From Amycolatopsis japonica (GTDB taxonomy: Bacteria > Actinomycetota > Actinomycetes > Mycobacteriales > Pseudonocardiaceae), in contig NZ_CP008953.1 of assembly GCF_000732925.1 (NCBI RefSeq), forward strand, positions 5,890,001-5,954,000: DNA of 64,000 nucleotides, in the 5' to 3' direction. Positions 32,455-41,367 of this stretch are shown here, piece by piece; the first letter of the stretch is position 1, and each line of letters begins with the position of its first letter. The notes below the pieces were generated by a model that saw only the letters and a list, made by a program, of their open reading frames with translations, was not told the DNA's origin and ran no database searches. Position numbers and translations under genes: made by a program.

Positions 32455-33815
32455 GATGCGATCACCTCGTGCAGATCGTCCGGAAGGTCGTCGGCGTGAG
32501 CGTACGGCCCGACCACCGCCGCCGCCGACACGCCACCAGGGCGGGCGAGCAGAGTGCGAGCGAGCGCACAGACCTCTTCGGTGGTGACGGCGTCGATCCG
32601 CGCCACCGTGTCGTCGACGCCGAGATAGCGGCCGTAGTTCAGTTCGTTCTTGCCGATCCGCGACATCCGCGACGAGGTGTCTTCGAGGCCGAGCACGAGC
32701 CCGCCCCGCAACTGCCCCTTCGCCCGCGCGACCTCGGCTTCGCTCAGCCCGTCCTTGCCGACGAGTTCGAGCACCTCGCGGATCACGCCGGCGACCTCGC
32801 CGAGCTTCTCCGGCTGGCAACCCGCGTACACGGCCATGTGCCCGGCGTCGGCGTAGCTCGCGACGGACGAATACACCTGATACGCCAGGCCGCGCTTCTC
32901 GCGGACCTCCTGGAACAGGCGCGAGCTCATCCCGCCGCCGAGCGCGGCGTTGAGCACCGACTGCGCGAACCGCCGGTCGTCGTGCCGCGACAGCGAACGC
33001 AGGCCGAGCATCACGTGCGCCTGCTCGGTGTCGTCGGTGTGCAGCGCGAGTTTCGGCGCCATCGCTATCCGTGCCCGCCCGCCCCGCGGCGGGACGGGTG
33101 TCGCCGTTCCGGTCAACCGGTTCCGCAAAGCCTTGCGCACCAAGCGAAGCACCTGGCCGTGCTCGATGTTCCCGGCGACCGCGAGCACCATCCGCGGCAG
33201 CGTGTAGCGGCGCCGGTAGAACCCGCGCAGTGCCGAAGCGGACATCTCGACGATGGACTTCTCGCTGCCGAGCACCGGACGGCCGAGCGCGTGGTTGCCC
33301 AGGATCGCGCCGACGAACGTCTCGTGCAGCAGGTCTTCGGGGTCGTCGTCGCGCATCGAGATCTCTTCGAGCACGACACTGCGCTCGGTCTCGACGTCCT
33401 TGTCCGTGCACAGCGCCTCGAACACGACGTCGGTGACGAGGTCCATCGCCAGCGGCAGATCCTCGTCGAGCACCTGCGCGTAGTAGCAGGTGTGCTCCTT
33501 CGCGGTGAACGCGTTGAACTCCCCGCCGACCGCGTCGATCTCTTCGGCGATCTGGGTGGCGTCCCGGTTCGTGGTGCCCTTGAACAGCAGGTGTTCGAGG
33601 TAGTGCGCCGCGCCCTCGACCGACGACGGCTCGTCGCGCGATCCGACGCCGACCCACAGCCCGACCGTCACCGAACGGGACGCGGGGACGTGTTCGGTGA
33701 TGACCCGGAGGCCACCGGCCAGCACACTGCGCTTGACCACCGCGCCGTCCGAAGTGGACTCCAGCGTGCGGGTGCTGCCGACGGGCTGTTCGTGCCCGGG
33801 AACCTGACGAGCCAA
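32451..33815 (-). CDS. M16-family zinc metalloprotease (PepR-like)
   Basis: This is a 454-residue M16 peptidase with an inverted zinc motif HYLEH at residues 71-75 and the downstream Glu in DVETERSVVLEEI. A C-terminal inactive homologous domain follows, as in processing-peptidase relatives. Position next to pnp corresponds to mycobacterial pepR. It starts at TTG 33815, with AAGGA 6 nt upstream. The stop overlaps dapB. A 23-bp hairpin separates it from pnp, so it is probably transcribed separately from pnp. Confidence 0.92.
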   Translation of the reverse strand: MARQVPGHEQPVGSTRTLESTSDGAVVKRSVLAGGLRVITEHVPASRSVTVGLWVGVGSRDEPSSVEGAAHYLEHLLFKGTTNRDATQIAEEIDAVGGEFNAFTAKEHTCYYAQVLDEDLPLAMDLVTDVVFEALCTDKDVETERSVVLEEISMRDDDPEDLLHETFVGAILGNHALGRPVLGSEKSIVEMSASALRGFYRRRYTLPRMVLAVAGNIEHGQVLRLVRKALRNRLTGTATPVPPRGGRARIAMAPKLALHTDDTEQAHVMLGLRSLSRHDDRRFAQSVLNAALGGGMSSRLFQEVREKRGLAYQVYSSVASYADAGHMAVYAGCQPEKLGEVAGVIREVLELVGKDGLSEAEVARAKGQLRGGLVLGLEDTSSRMSRIGKNELNYGRYLGVDDTVARIDAVTTEEVCALARTLLARPGGVSAAAVVGPYAHADDLPDDLHEVIAS

Positions 33816-33833
33816 CGGATTCCTTACTCACAT

Positions 33834-33886
33834 GTCAGGAAAGGGTCGTTCAGGACGATAAATGTCCTGAACGACCCTTTCCTGAC
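33834..33886. terminator. 23-bp perfect hairpin downstream of pnp
   Basis: Exact 23-bp arms (33834-33856 and 33864-33886) flank a 7-nt AT-rich loop. The arm begins GTCAGGAAAGGGTCG. It lies between pnp and the M16 gene on the same strand and likely terminates pnp mRNA. Confidence 0.8.
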
Positions 33887-33912
33887 GTTTCACATCGGTC
33901 TAGCCAGGACTG

Positions 33913-36162
33913 CTACGCGTCGGCCTTCGGGGCCTCGGCCTTGTCACCCTCGGCGGGCTTCTCGGCGGCTTCGTCTTCCTTGACCACGATCAGGCTGATC
34001 TTGCCGCGGTTGTCGATGTCGGCGATCTCGACGCGGAGCTTGTCGCCCACGTTGACCACGTCCTCGACCTTGGCGATCCGCTTGCCGTTGCCCAGCTTCG
34101 AGATGTGCACCAGGCCGTCCTTGCCCGGCAGCAGCGAGACGAACGCGCCGAACGCGGCCGTCTTCACCACGGTGCCGAGGAAGCGCTCGCCGACCTTGGG
34201 CAGCTGCGGGTTGGCGATGGCGTTGATCTTGTCGATCGCCGCCTCCGCCGACGGGCCGTCGGCCGCGCCCACGTAGATCGTGCCGTCGTCCTCGATGGAG
34301 ATGTCGGCGCCGGTCTCCTCGGTGATCGAGTTGATCATCTTGCCCTTCGGGCCGATGACCTCGCCGATCTTGTCCACCGGGATCTTCACGCTGGTGACGC
34401 GCGGCGCGTACGGGCTCATCTCGTCCGGGCCGTCGATCGCCTCGGCGATGACCTCCAGGATGGTGAGGCGAGCGTCCTTCGCCTGCTTCAGCGCGGCCGC
34501 GAGGACCTCCGACGGGATGCCGTCGAGCTTCGTGTCGAGCTGCAGCGCGGTGATGATGTCCTTGGTGCCGGCGACCTTGAAGTCCATGTCGCCCATGGCG
34601 TCTTCGGCGCCGAGGATGTCGGTCAGCGCGACGTAGCGGGTCTCGCCGTCGACCTCGTCGGAGATGAGGCCCATGGCGATGCCGGCGACCGGCGCCTTCA
34701 GCGGGACACCCGCGTTCAGCAGACCCATGGTCGAGGCGCAGACCGAGCCCATCGAGGTGGAGCCGTTGGAGCCCAGCGCCTCGGAGACCTGGCGGATCGC
34801 GTACGGGAACTCGTCCCGCTTCGGCAGGACCGGCACGAGGGCGCGCTCGGCGAGCATGCCGTGGCCGATCTCGCGCCGCTTCGGCGAACCGACGCGGCCG
34901 GTCTCGCCGGTGGAGAACGGCGGGAAGTTGTAGTGGTGCAGGTACCGCTTCGTGGTCTCCGGGGAGAGCGAGTCGATCTGCTGCTCCATGCGGAGCATGT
35001 TCAGCGTGGTGACGCCCAGGATCTGCGTTTCTCCACGCTCGAAGAGTGCGGAACCGTGCGCCCGCGGGATCACGGCGACCTCGGCGGCGAGCGACCGGAT
35101 GTCGGTCAGGCCGCGGCCGTCCATGCGGATCTTGTCCGTGAGGACGCGCTTGCGCATGATCTTCTTCGACAGGGCCTTGAACGCCGCGCCGATCTCCTTC
35201 TCGCGGCCCTGGAAGGCTTCGCCCTCGCCCAGGCCGATCTTCTCCAGCACCGCGGCCTTGACCTGGTCGGTCGCGTTGTCGCGGTCCTGCTTGCCCGCGA
35301 TGGTCAGGGCGTTCGCGAGGTCGTCGGTCGCGATGGCGGCGACGGCGTCGAAGGCGTCCTGCTCGTAGGCCAGGAAGACCGGGAACTCGCCGGTCGGCTT
35401 GGCGGCCAGCTCGGCCAGCTGCTGCTGGGCCTCGCACAGCACCTTGATGAACGGCTTCGAGGCCTCGAGGCCCTCGGCGACGGCGATCTCGTCCGGCGCC
35501 TTGCCGCCCGCGGCGATCAGGTCGAGCGTCTGCTCGGTGCCCTCGGCCTCGACCATCATGATGGCGACGTCGTCACCGACGATACGGCCGGCGACCACCA
35601 TGTTGAAGGTGGCCTCTTCGAGCTGCTTCCAGGTCGGGAACGCGACCCACTGGCCCTCGATCAGCGCGACGCGGACGCCGCCGACCGGGCCCGAGAACGG
35701 CAGTCCGGCGATCTGCGTCGAGGCCGAGGCCGCGTTGATCGCGAGCACGTCGTACGGGTCGTCCGGGTTGAGGCTCTGGACGGTGATGACGACCTGGATC
35801 TCGTTGCGGAGACCGTCGGCGAACGACGGGCGCAGCGGCCGGTCGATCAGGCGGCAGGTCAGGATCGCGTCGGTCGACGGGCGACCTTCGCGACGGAAGA
35901 ACGCGCCGGGGATGCGTCCGGCGGCGTACATCCGCTCCTCGACGTCCACGGTCAGCGGGAAGAAGTCGAAGTGGTCCTTCGGGTGCTTCGACGCGGTGGT
36001 CGCCGAGAGCAGCATGGTCTCTTCGTCGAGGTACGCGACGACGGCGCCGGCGGCTTGACGGGCCAGGCGGCCGGTCTCGAAGCGAACGGTGCGGGTGCCG
36101 AAACGGCCGTTGTCGATCACGGCTTCGGTTTCGTGCACGGTGACTCCGGTGGAGTCGGTCAT
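33913..36162 (-). CDS. pnp: Polynucleotide phosphorylase / guanosine pentaphosphate synthetase
   Basis: This 749-residue 3'-5' phosphorolytic exoribonuclease consists of two RNase PH domains, an all-alpha linker, KH (VTSVKIPVDKIGEVIGPKGKMINSI) and C-terminal S1 domain (VGERFLGTVVKTAAFGAFVSLLPGKDGLVHIS). In actinobacteria the protein also has pppGpp synthetase activity in vitro. ATG 36162 is supported by AGAGGAG; the open frame upstream is not needed. A Lys/Glu/Ala-rich tail (AAEKPAEGDKAEAPKADA) follows S1. rpsO lies upstream with its own terminator between. Confidence 0.96.
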   Translation of the reverse strand: MTDSTGVTVHETEAVIDNGRFGTRTVRFETGRLARQAAGAVVAYLDEETMLLSATTASKHPKDHFDFFPLTVDVEERMYAAGRIPGAFFRREGRPSTDAILTCRLIDRPLRPSFADGLRNEIQVVITVQSLNPDDPYDVLAINAASASTQIAGLPFSGPVGGVRVALIEGQWVAFPTWKQLEEATFNMVVAGRIVGDDVAIMMVEAEGTEQTLDLIAAGGKAPDEIAVAEGLEASKPFIKVLCEAQQQLAELAAKPTGEFPVFLAYEQDAFDAVAAIATDDLANALTIAGKQDRDNATDQVKAAVLEKIGLGEGEAFQGREKEIGAAFKALSKKIMRKRVLTDKIRMDGRGLTDIRSLAAEVAVIPRAHGSALFERGETQILGVTTLNMLRMEQQIDSLSPETTKRYLHHYNFPPFSTGETGRVGSPKRREIGHGMLAERALVPVLPKRDEFPYAIRQVSEALGSNGSTSMGSVCASTMGLLNAGVPLKAPVAGIAMGLISDEVDGETRYVALTDILGAEDAMGDMDFKVAGTKDIITALQLDTKLDGIPSEVLAAALKQAKDARLTILEVIAEAIDGPDEMSPYAPRVTSVKIPVDKIGEVIGPKGKMINSITEETGADISIEDDGTIYVGAADGPSAEAAIDKINAIANPQLPKVGERFLGTVVKTAAFGAFVSLLPGKDGLVHISKLGNGKRIAKVEDVVNVGDKLRVEIADIDNRGKISLIVVKEDEAAEKPAEGDKAEAPKADA

Positions 36163-36349
36163 AGGGTGTATCTCCTCTTTTGATCCTCTGTAACGGCGCG
36201 AGTCTCCCACCCTGGGACCTGTTTCGCCTGCGGACGCTCGAGGAGTGAGGCCGGTCTTCGATCGAAGCCCCCGGGCCGTTGCCCGGGAACCACTACCGAG
36301 GACCGGCGGACGGTTCCTCGTGCGCGCTCGCGCCGCGTGTTTCCTTGTA

Positions 36350-36399
36350 CTTGGACCGAGGGGGAGCGACCGATGTGGTCACTCCCCCTCGGGTTCAAG
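36350..36399 (-). terminator. Terminator/attenuator between rpsO and pnp
   Basis: CCGAGGGGGAG (36356-36366) pairs with CTCCCCCTCGG (36382-36392), and the outer CTTG/CAAG can extend the stem. It begins immediately at the rpsO stop codon. Incomplete termination here would allow rpsO-pnp co-transcription. Confidence 0.7.
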
Positions 36400-36669
36400 C
36401 TATCGGCGCAGGCCGAGGCGCTGGATCAGCGCACGGTAACGCTCGATGTCCACCTTCATCACGTAGTTCAGCAGCCGGCGGCGGCGGCCGACCAGCAGCA
36501 GAAGCCCGCGACGGGAGTGGTGGTCGTGCTTGTGAGCCTTGAGGTGCTCGGTGAGGCCGACGATGCGCTTGGTCAGCAGCGCGACCTGGGCCTCCGGGGA
36601 TCCGGTGTCCGAGTCGTGCACGCCGTACTCGGCAAGGATCGACTTCTTCTCTTCGGTGGACAAAGCCAC
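36400..36669 (-). CDS. rpsO: 30S ribosomal protein uS15
   Basis: This 89-residue protein binds 16S rRNA early in small-subunit assembly. Conserved residues include DTGSPEAQVALLTKRI and LKAHKHDHHSRRGLLLLVGRRRRLLNYV. The GTG start (VALSTEEK) has AGGAG upstream. rpsO-pnp adjacency is widespread in bacteria and links ribosomal protein production to mRNA decay. Confidence 0.97.
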   Translation of the reverse strand: MALSTEEKKSILAEYGVHDSDTGSPEAQVALLTKRIVGLTEHLKAHKHDHHSRRGLLLLVGRRRRLLNYVMKVDIERYRALIQRLGLRR

Positions 36670-36797
36670 AGTGGTGCTCCTAGATACTCTGTGCCGTGCG
36701 GCCCGGACGATGCTTCACGCCGGGTGAGACGGTCACGGCCGCCACGGACTGCAGCCGGACCCAATCATCGAGGTTACCAGCCTCGTGATCAGCGGCT

Positions 36798-37307
36798 TCA
36801 GTCGCGGGCGTGGTTCAACGCGTACGACCGGATCACCCGGTAGCGCGAGACGCCCTGCTCACGGTCACTGCTCATCAGAACGGCCTCGGTAGCCGTCCAA
36901 GTCTCACTGGTGAACCCGGCCAGCCGCTCCTCCCACGCGCTCGCGGCGTCCGGCCGGTCGCGGGGGAAGCGGGCCAGTGTCAGGTGGGCCACGTACGGCC
37001 TGCCCTCACTCTCCGCGCCGGCCTTGATGGCCAGCTCGTGGAGCCCGGTTCCGGACACACTCAACCACAGGACCCCGGGGAATGTCGCGGCCTTTTCCAG
37101 CCGGAGGTCGAGCGGGCCCGCGTCCGCCAGCCGTCCGGCGAGCCAGTCGCCTCGTTCCGCCGGGTCGTCCGCGCCGTAGAAACCGAGGGTGACGTGCCAG
37201 TCCTCCCGCGGCGACCAGCGGAAACCGTCGCCTCCGGGAGTGCCCACCGCGGCGGCGACCTGGTCGAGGACGCCGTCCGGCGGGATCAGCGCGCTGAAGA
37301 GGGTCAC
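36798..37307 (-). CDS. thpR: RNA 2',3'-cyclic phosphodiesterase (2H, ThpR/LigT family)
   Basis: This 169-residue 2H-phosphoesterase has both His motifs: HVTLGF near residue 39 and HLTLARF near residue 112. It would hydrolyse 2',3'-cyclic phosphates on RNA ends; ligase activity is rarely physiological. The GTG start overlaps the stop of the upstream HTH gene (GTGA), so both are co-translated. It is separated from rpsO by 128 bp. Confidence 0.88.
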   Translation of the reverse strand: MTLFSALIPPDGVLDQVAAAVGTPGGDGFRWSPREDWHVTLGFYGADDPAERGDWLAGRLADAGPLDLRLEKAATFPGVLWLSVSGTGLHELAIKAGAESEGRPYVAHLTLARFPRDRPDAASAWEERLAGFTSETWTATEAVLMSSDREQGVSRYRVIRSYALNHARD

Positions 37308-37786
37308 GAGCCGTTCTTGGCCGCCCGGCGCAGCAGGTCCGCCAGCGACGGGAAGTCTTCGTCGAGCAGCTTCGCGGCCTCGGTGAGGTCTTCGTCCTCG
37401 CCGATGTCCCGCAGCGCGACGAGCACGCCCTGGTCGTCGGCGACGGCACCGACCGGGATGCTGTCCCGGCCCACCGTCGGCCGCGAGTCGCGGACGTCTT
37501 CCAGCGCTTCCTGCATGGCTTTGCGGTCGCCCGCGGCGACCGCGGGGACGAGCACCTTGCGCTCCAGCATGATCATCTTGGCGAGGACGACCGGGTTCCC
37601 GATCTTCGCGCGACGGCCGCTCATCACCTGGCTGAGCATGGGGGCGCTGATGCCGAGGACCTCGGCGAGGAAGGCCTGGGAGATGTCGAAGGCGACGACC
37701 AGTCTCCGCACGCGATCGCCGAGCGGTTCCCCGTACCACTCCTTCTGCAGCGCTATGTTCCGCTGGACGATCTTGTGGTCCTCCAC
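37304..37786 (-). CDS. HTH DNA-binding protein with XRE-like domain
   Basis: This 160-residue protein has an XRE-like helix-turn-helix: LVVAFDISQAFLAEVLGISAPMLSQVMSGRRAKIGNP, about residues 20-56. A helical tail follows, and then a C-terminal region with EDEDLTEAAKLLDEDFPSLADLLRRA. I choose GTG 37786 because AGGGGAG lies 9 nt upstream; starts at ATG 37819 or further are possible. Its stop overlaps thpR. I do not recognise a named regulator. Confidence 0.72.
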   Translation of the reverse strand: MEDHKIVQRNIALQKEWYGEPLGDRVRRLVVAFDISQAFLAEVLGISAPMLSQVMSGRRAKIGNPVVLAKMIMLERKVLVPAVAAGDRKAMQEALEDVRDSRPTVGRDSIPVGAVADDQGVLVALRDIGEDEDLTEAAKLLDEDFPSLADLLRRAAKNGS

Positions 37787-37903
37787 CTGGTCCGCTCCCC
37801 TAACCCCATCGAACGCCATGCGCGCGGTCCGTGACATCTTGCCACCGGAACGCACCCAGGCGGGCGTGTTTGTCGATTCTCGTCCGGCCGTGGCCGCGTC
37901 CGG

Positions 37904-38866
37904 TCAGTCCTGCTCGCCGAGCAGTTCCCTGGTCCGCGCGACGTCCTCGTCGATCTGCTTCACCAGACCTTCCGACGTCGTGAACCGGACCTGATCCCGC
38001 AGCTTGGCGACGAAATCGAGCGAAACGTGCTGTCCGTAGAAATCCTCGTCGATGTCGAGGACGAAGGCCTCGACGGTGCGCTCCCGCCCGGAAAAGGTCG
38101 GATTGGTCCCGACGGACACGGCGGCGCGCAGCCGGCGGCCGGAATCCGACGAACGGGTGAACCAAGCGCTGTAGACACCGTCGGCGGGCACCGCCGCGAA
38201 ACGCGGCGTCGACAGGTTCGCCGTCGGGTAACCGAGGTCGTGCCCCCGGCCGTCGCCCCGGACGACGATGCCCTCCAGCCGATGCGGCCTCCCGAGCGCC
38301 TCGGACGCCGCCACGACGTCCCCCGCGTCGATGCACGAGCGGACGTAGGTCGAGGAGAACGTGATGTCGTTGTCCGCCTGCTCCTGCGCGAGCAGACCCT
38401 GCAGTTCCGCGCCCTGCGCCACGAAACCGAACCGCTTCCCCAGCGTGCGGAGCAGGGCGACGTCACCGGCCGCCTTGGCGCCGAAGGTGAAGTTCTCCCC
38501 CACGATCACCGCGGCCGCGTGCAGTTTGTCCACCAGCACCTCGTGGACGAACTCGTGCGCCGTCAGCCGCGACAGCTCCAGGGTGAACGGCAGCACGCAG
38601 AAGACGTCCGCCCCCAGGCCCTCGACCAGTTCCGCCTTGCGGCGCAACGTGGTCAGCTGCGCGGGATGGCTGCCCGGCCGGATCACCTCCGACGGATGCG
38701 GGTCGAAGGTGAGCACCACGCTCGGCACGCCGCGTTCGGCGGCGGCGCGGACCGTCCTCGAAATCAGCTCCTGATGACCGCGGTGCACGCCGTCGAAGAC
38801 GCCGATCGTCACCACGCACCGTCCCCAGCTCCCGGGGAGGTCACCCAAACCACGCCAACGCTGCAC
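37904..38866 (-). CDS. ribF: Bifunctional riboflavin kinase / FAD synthetase
   Basis: This 320-residue enzyme converts riboflavin to FMN and FAD. The N-terminal adenylyltransferase has VVTIGVFDGVHRGHQELI (the GxHxGH-like nucleotide motif near residues 26-31) and later TFSSTYVRSCIDAGD. The C-terminal kinase domain has GYPTANLS and VSVGTNPTF, the latter binding flavin. It starts at GTG. It is next to truB, matching the conserved actinobacterial order. Confidence 0.95.
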   Translation of the reverse strand: MQRWRGLGDLPGSWGRCVVTIGVFDGVHRGHQELISRTVRAAAERGVPSVVLTFDPHPSEVIRPGSHPAQLTTLRRKAELVEGLGADVFCVLPFTLELSRLTAHEFVHEVLVDKLHAAAVIVGENFTFGAKAAGDVALLRTLGKRFGFVAQGAELQGLLAQEQADNDITFSSTYVRSCIDAGDVVAASEALGRPHRLEGIVVRGDGRGHDLGYPTANLSTPRFAAVPADGVYSAWFTRSSDSGRRLRAAVSVGTNPTFSGRERTVEAFVLDIDEDFYGQHVSLDFVAKLRDQVRFTTSEGLVKQIDEDVARTRELLGEQD

Positions 38867-38905
38867 TTGTGCCCCGTCTCCTCCAGGCCAGCTCCGTGCA
38901 CCACC

Positions 38906-39829
38906 CTAGGCGGGCAGCAACACGACCACCGACCGGGCCAGTTCGCCTTCGTCCGCGGCGAGCGCGAGCACCCGGCCGTCCGGTCCGAACATCCCGTACG
39001 TGCCCGTGATCCCGGCCGCGGGCACCCTCTGTCCATATCGGACCGCCTGCGCCGTGCGGGCGTCCAGATCGCGGCGCGGGAACGCCGCGGCGACGGCGGC
39101 GTCGAGGTCCAGCGAAAGCTCCGGCTTGTCCTCGAGCTGATCGAGAGTGCGGGCTTTGGCGAGGGTGAACGGCCCGACCGTGGTGCGCCGCAACGCGAGC
39201 AGATGTCCGCCTGCGCCCAGTCCGGCGCCGAGATCGCGGGCCAGTGCCCGGACGTAGGTCCCCGACGAACACTCGACGATCGCGTCGAGTTCGATCCGGC
39301 CGGCCTCGCGGCGCGTGGCGAGCAGATCGAACCGGTGCACGGTGACCGGCCGCGGCGGGATCACGACCTCTTCACCCGCCCGGACGCGGGCGTACGCGCG
39401 CTTGCCGTCGATCTTCACCGCGCTGACCGCGCTCGGCACCTGCTGGATGTCGCCGGTCAGCGCGGCGATCCCGGCGGCGATCGCCTCGTCGGTGATCTTC
39501 TCGACGACGTCCGGAGCGGCTTCGGCGATCGGCTCGCCCTCGGCGTCGTCGGTCGTGGTGGACAGTCCCAAGGAGAGGGTCGCGAGATAGGTCTTGCGGT
39601 CCAGCGCCAAGTGGCCGAGGAGTTTCGTCGCGCGTTCGATGCCGAGCACGAGGACACCGGTGGCCATCGGGTCGAGGGTGCCGGCGTGCCCGACCTTGCG
39701 GGTGCCCATGAAGCGCCGCGCCCTGGCGACGACGTCGTGGGAGGTCATCCCGGACGGTTTGTCGACGATGACGAGACCGGGCGGCGGGGCGGGACGTTTG
39801 CTGGCTTGAGCCTGATTGGGGCGCGACAC
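38906..39829 (-). CDS. truB: tRNA pseudouridine(55) synthase TruB
   Basis: This 307-residue enzyme makes pseudouridine 55 in the T-arm of tRNAs. The catalytic Asp is in HAGTLDPMATGVL near residues 48-60, after VDKPSGMTSHDVV. A C-terminal PUA-like region includes DARTAQAVRYGQRVP. GTG 39829 (VSRPNQAQ) is chosen because it begins the protein just ahead of the conserved domain; a longer reading frame upstream is antisense to nothing but lacks homology. Confidence 0.95.
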   Translation of the reverse strand: MSRPNQAQASKRPAPPPGLVIVDKPSGMTSHDVVARARRFMGTRKVGHAGTLDPMATGVLVLGIERATKLLGHLALDRKTYLATLSLGLSTTTDDAEGEPIAEAAPDVVEKITDEAIAAGIAALTGDIQQVPSAVSAVKIDGKRAYARVRAGEEVVIPPRPVTVHRFDLLATRREAGRIELDAIVECSSGTYVRALARDLGAGLGAGGHLLALRRTTVGPFTLAKARTLDQLEDKPELSLDLDAAVAAAFPRRDLDARTAQAVRYGQRVPAAGITGTYGMFGPDGRVLALAADEGELARSVVVLLPA

Positions 39830-39858
39830 GGGCCGAACCCTATCTTTCGGCTCTCTGC

Positions 39859-41169
39859 CTAGGACGAGACGGGCAGCGGCGCTTCGGCGTCCCAGCGACG
39901 GCGCCGGATCTGCACCGGGATCGCCTCGCCGCGGGCCTCCGCCTCGAACAGCACGGCGCGGGTACGCCGCCACCACACGAGCATCCGGAAGGTGCCGAAC
40001 GCGAGCACCGCGATGACCGACAGCAGCGCCAGGCGGAACGTGCCGCCCGTCCACTCCAGCAGGACACCGACCGCGAGCGCCGAGATCGTCGTGGCCACGA
40101 AGCCGCCGACGTTCACCACCCCGGTCGCGGTGCCGACGCGCGCGAGCGGGTTGTAGTCCCGTGCCAGCGCGAAACCGATCATCGACACCGGTCCGCCGAG
40201 GGAAAGGAACGCGAACACCGGCACCAGGACGGCGACCGGCATCGTGCCGCTCCAGCCGAGCAGGACCGCCCACATCACCGCGGCGCCGCCGATGTACCAG
40301 CCGACGAGCGGCATCCGCAGCGACGGGCGCCGTCCGATCAGGCCGCCGATCACCGGGCCGCCGATCATCGAACCGAACACGAAGACGATCAGCAGCGAAC
40401 TCGCGGTGGCCTTCGGATATCCCTGCCCCTGCACCAGGAACGGGACACCCCAAAGCATGGTCAGCACGTTGGGCGCGAACATCGTGCTGAAGTGGACCCA
40501 GAACCCCAGCCGGGTCCCCGGCGTGCGCCACGCGTCGGCGACCTGGCGGCCCAGCACCTTCGGATGGACCTTTTCGCGCACGGGCTCCGGCAGGCCGCGC
40601 GGGATGTCTTCGACGCGGAGGGCGACGACGGCGGTGTAGAGCGCCGTCACCAGGCCGACGGCGAGGAACGTCGGGGTCCAGCCGGGACCGTCGAGCAGCA
40701 GGCCGAGCGGGAGGGTCGCGGCGAGGTTGCCGACGTACCCGATGGCCCCGGTCAGCGCGGCGAGCAGGGCGTACTGGCGGCCGGGGAAATGCGCGGCGAT
40801 CAGCCGCAGGATGCTCACGAAGGTCAGGGCGTCGCCGAAGCCGACGACGGCGCGGGCGAGCAGGCCGAGCGGGTAGGAATCGGCGACCGCGAGCAGGATC
40901 TGGCCGAGACCGAGGAAGAACACGGCACCGGTGAGCACCCGTCGCGGGCCGTAGCGGTCGACGAGGACGCCGGTGGGGATCTGCATCGCGGCGTAGACGC
41001 CGACCTGCAGGACGGTGAACGTGCCGAGCGCGGCGGCGCCGACCCCGAACCGGTCCGCGGCCTGGAGCCCGGCGACGCCGAACGAGGTGCGGTGGAAGAC
41101 GGCGAGGAGGTAGACGGTGACGGCGGCCAACCAGATGAACCAGGACCGGCGGGTGGCTCGGCCTGTCAC
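39859..41169 (-). CDS. MFS transporter
   Basis: This is a 436-residue major facilitator with 12 predicted helices. The loop 2-3 signature is GVLVDRYGPRRVLTG near residues 67-81. It starts at GTG 41169, where AAGGAGG lies 6 nt upstream; the longer open frame is not used. A cytosolic tail (EARGEAIPVQIRRRRWDAEAPLPVSS) follows the last helix. It is distinct from the nearby MATE transporter. Substrate cannot be read from sequence. Confidence 0.88.
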   Translation of the reverse strand: MTGRATRRSWFIWLAAVTVYLLAVFHRTSFGVAGLQAADRFGVGAAALGTFTVLQVGVYAAMQIPTGVLVDRYGPRRVLTGAVFFLGLGQILLAVADSYPLGLLARAVVGFGDALTFVSILRLIAAHFPGRQYALLAALTGAIGYVGNLAATLPLGLLLDGPGWTPTFLAVGLVTALYTAVVALRVEDIPRGLPEPVREKVHPKVLGRQVADAWRTPGTRLGFWVHFSTMFAPNVLTMLWGVPFLVQGQGYPKATASSLLIVFVFGSMIGGPVIGGLIGRRPSLRMPLVGWYIGGAAVMWAVLLGWSGTMPVAVLVPVFAFLSLGGPVSMIGFALARDYNPLARVGTATGVVNVGGFVATTISALAVGVLLEWTGGTFRLALLSVIAVLAFGTFRMLVWWRRTRAVLFEAEARGEAIPVQIRRRRWDAEAPLPVSS

Positions 41170-41301
41170 AGTGGTCCTCCTTGGGCGCGGTTTCGGGCGG
41201 TGAGACGCCCGCACTGCCGCCTCATATAGTTGTAGCTCCTAAGCAACGGCGAAACATACCCGTTACCCGGGTGGTTTTCGCCACAGCACGAGACCACCCC
41301 A

Positions 41302-41367
41302 CCGCGTTTCGTCCTCTGGATGCGGTGGTTGCGCGCGCAAGGACCGCATCCAGAGGACTAAACGCGG
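41302..41367. repeat. Palindromic element, family B copy 1, overlapping the MATE stop
   Basis: GTCCTCTGGATGCGGT (41311-41326) pairs exactly with 41343-41358, and the outer CCGCGTTT (41302-41309) pairs with AAACGCGG (41360-41367); a single C/T mismatch separates them. The MATE TAG stop (41358-41360) lies inside the right arm. A second copy is at 52931-52999 and a half copy at 52778-52822. Confidence 0.8.

Noticed and set aside
32469..33983. Plus-strand frame opposite the M16 protease gene
   Set aside because: It is rich in His and Arg with no motif; the minus-strand M16 zinc motif is intact.
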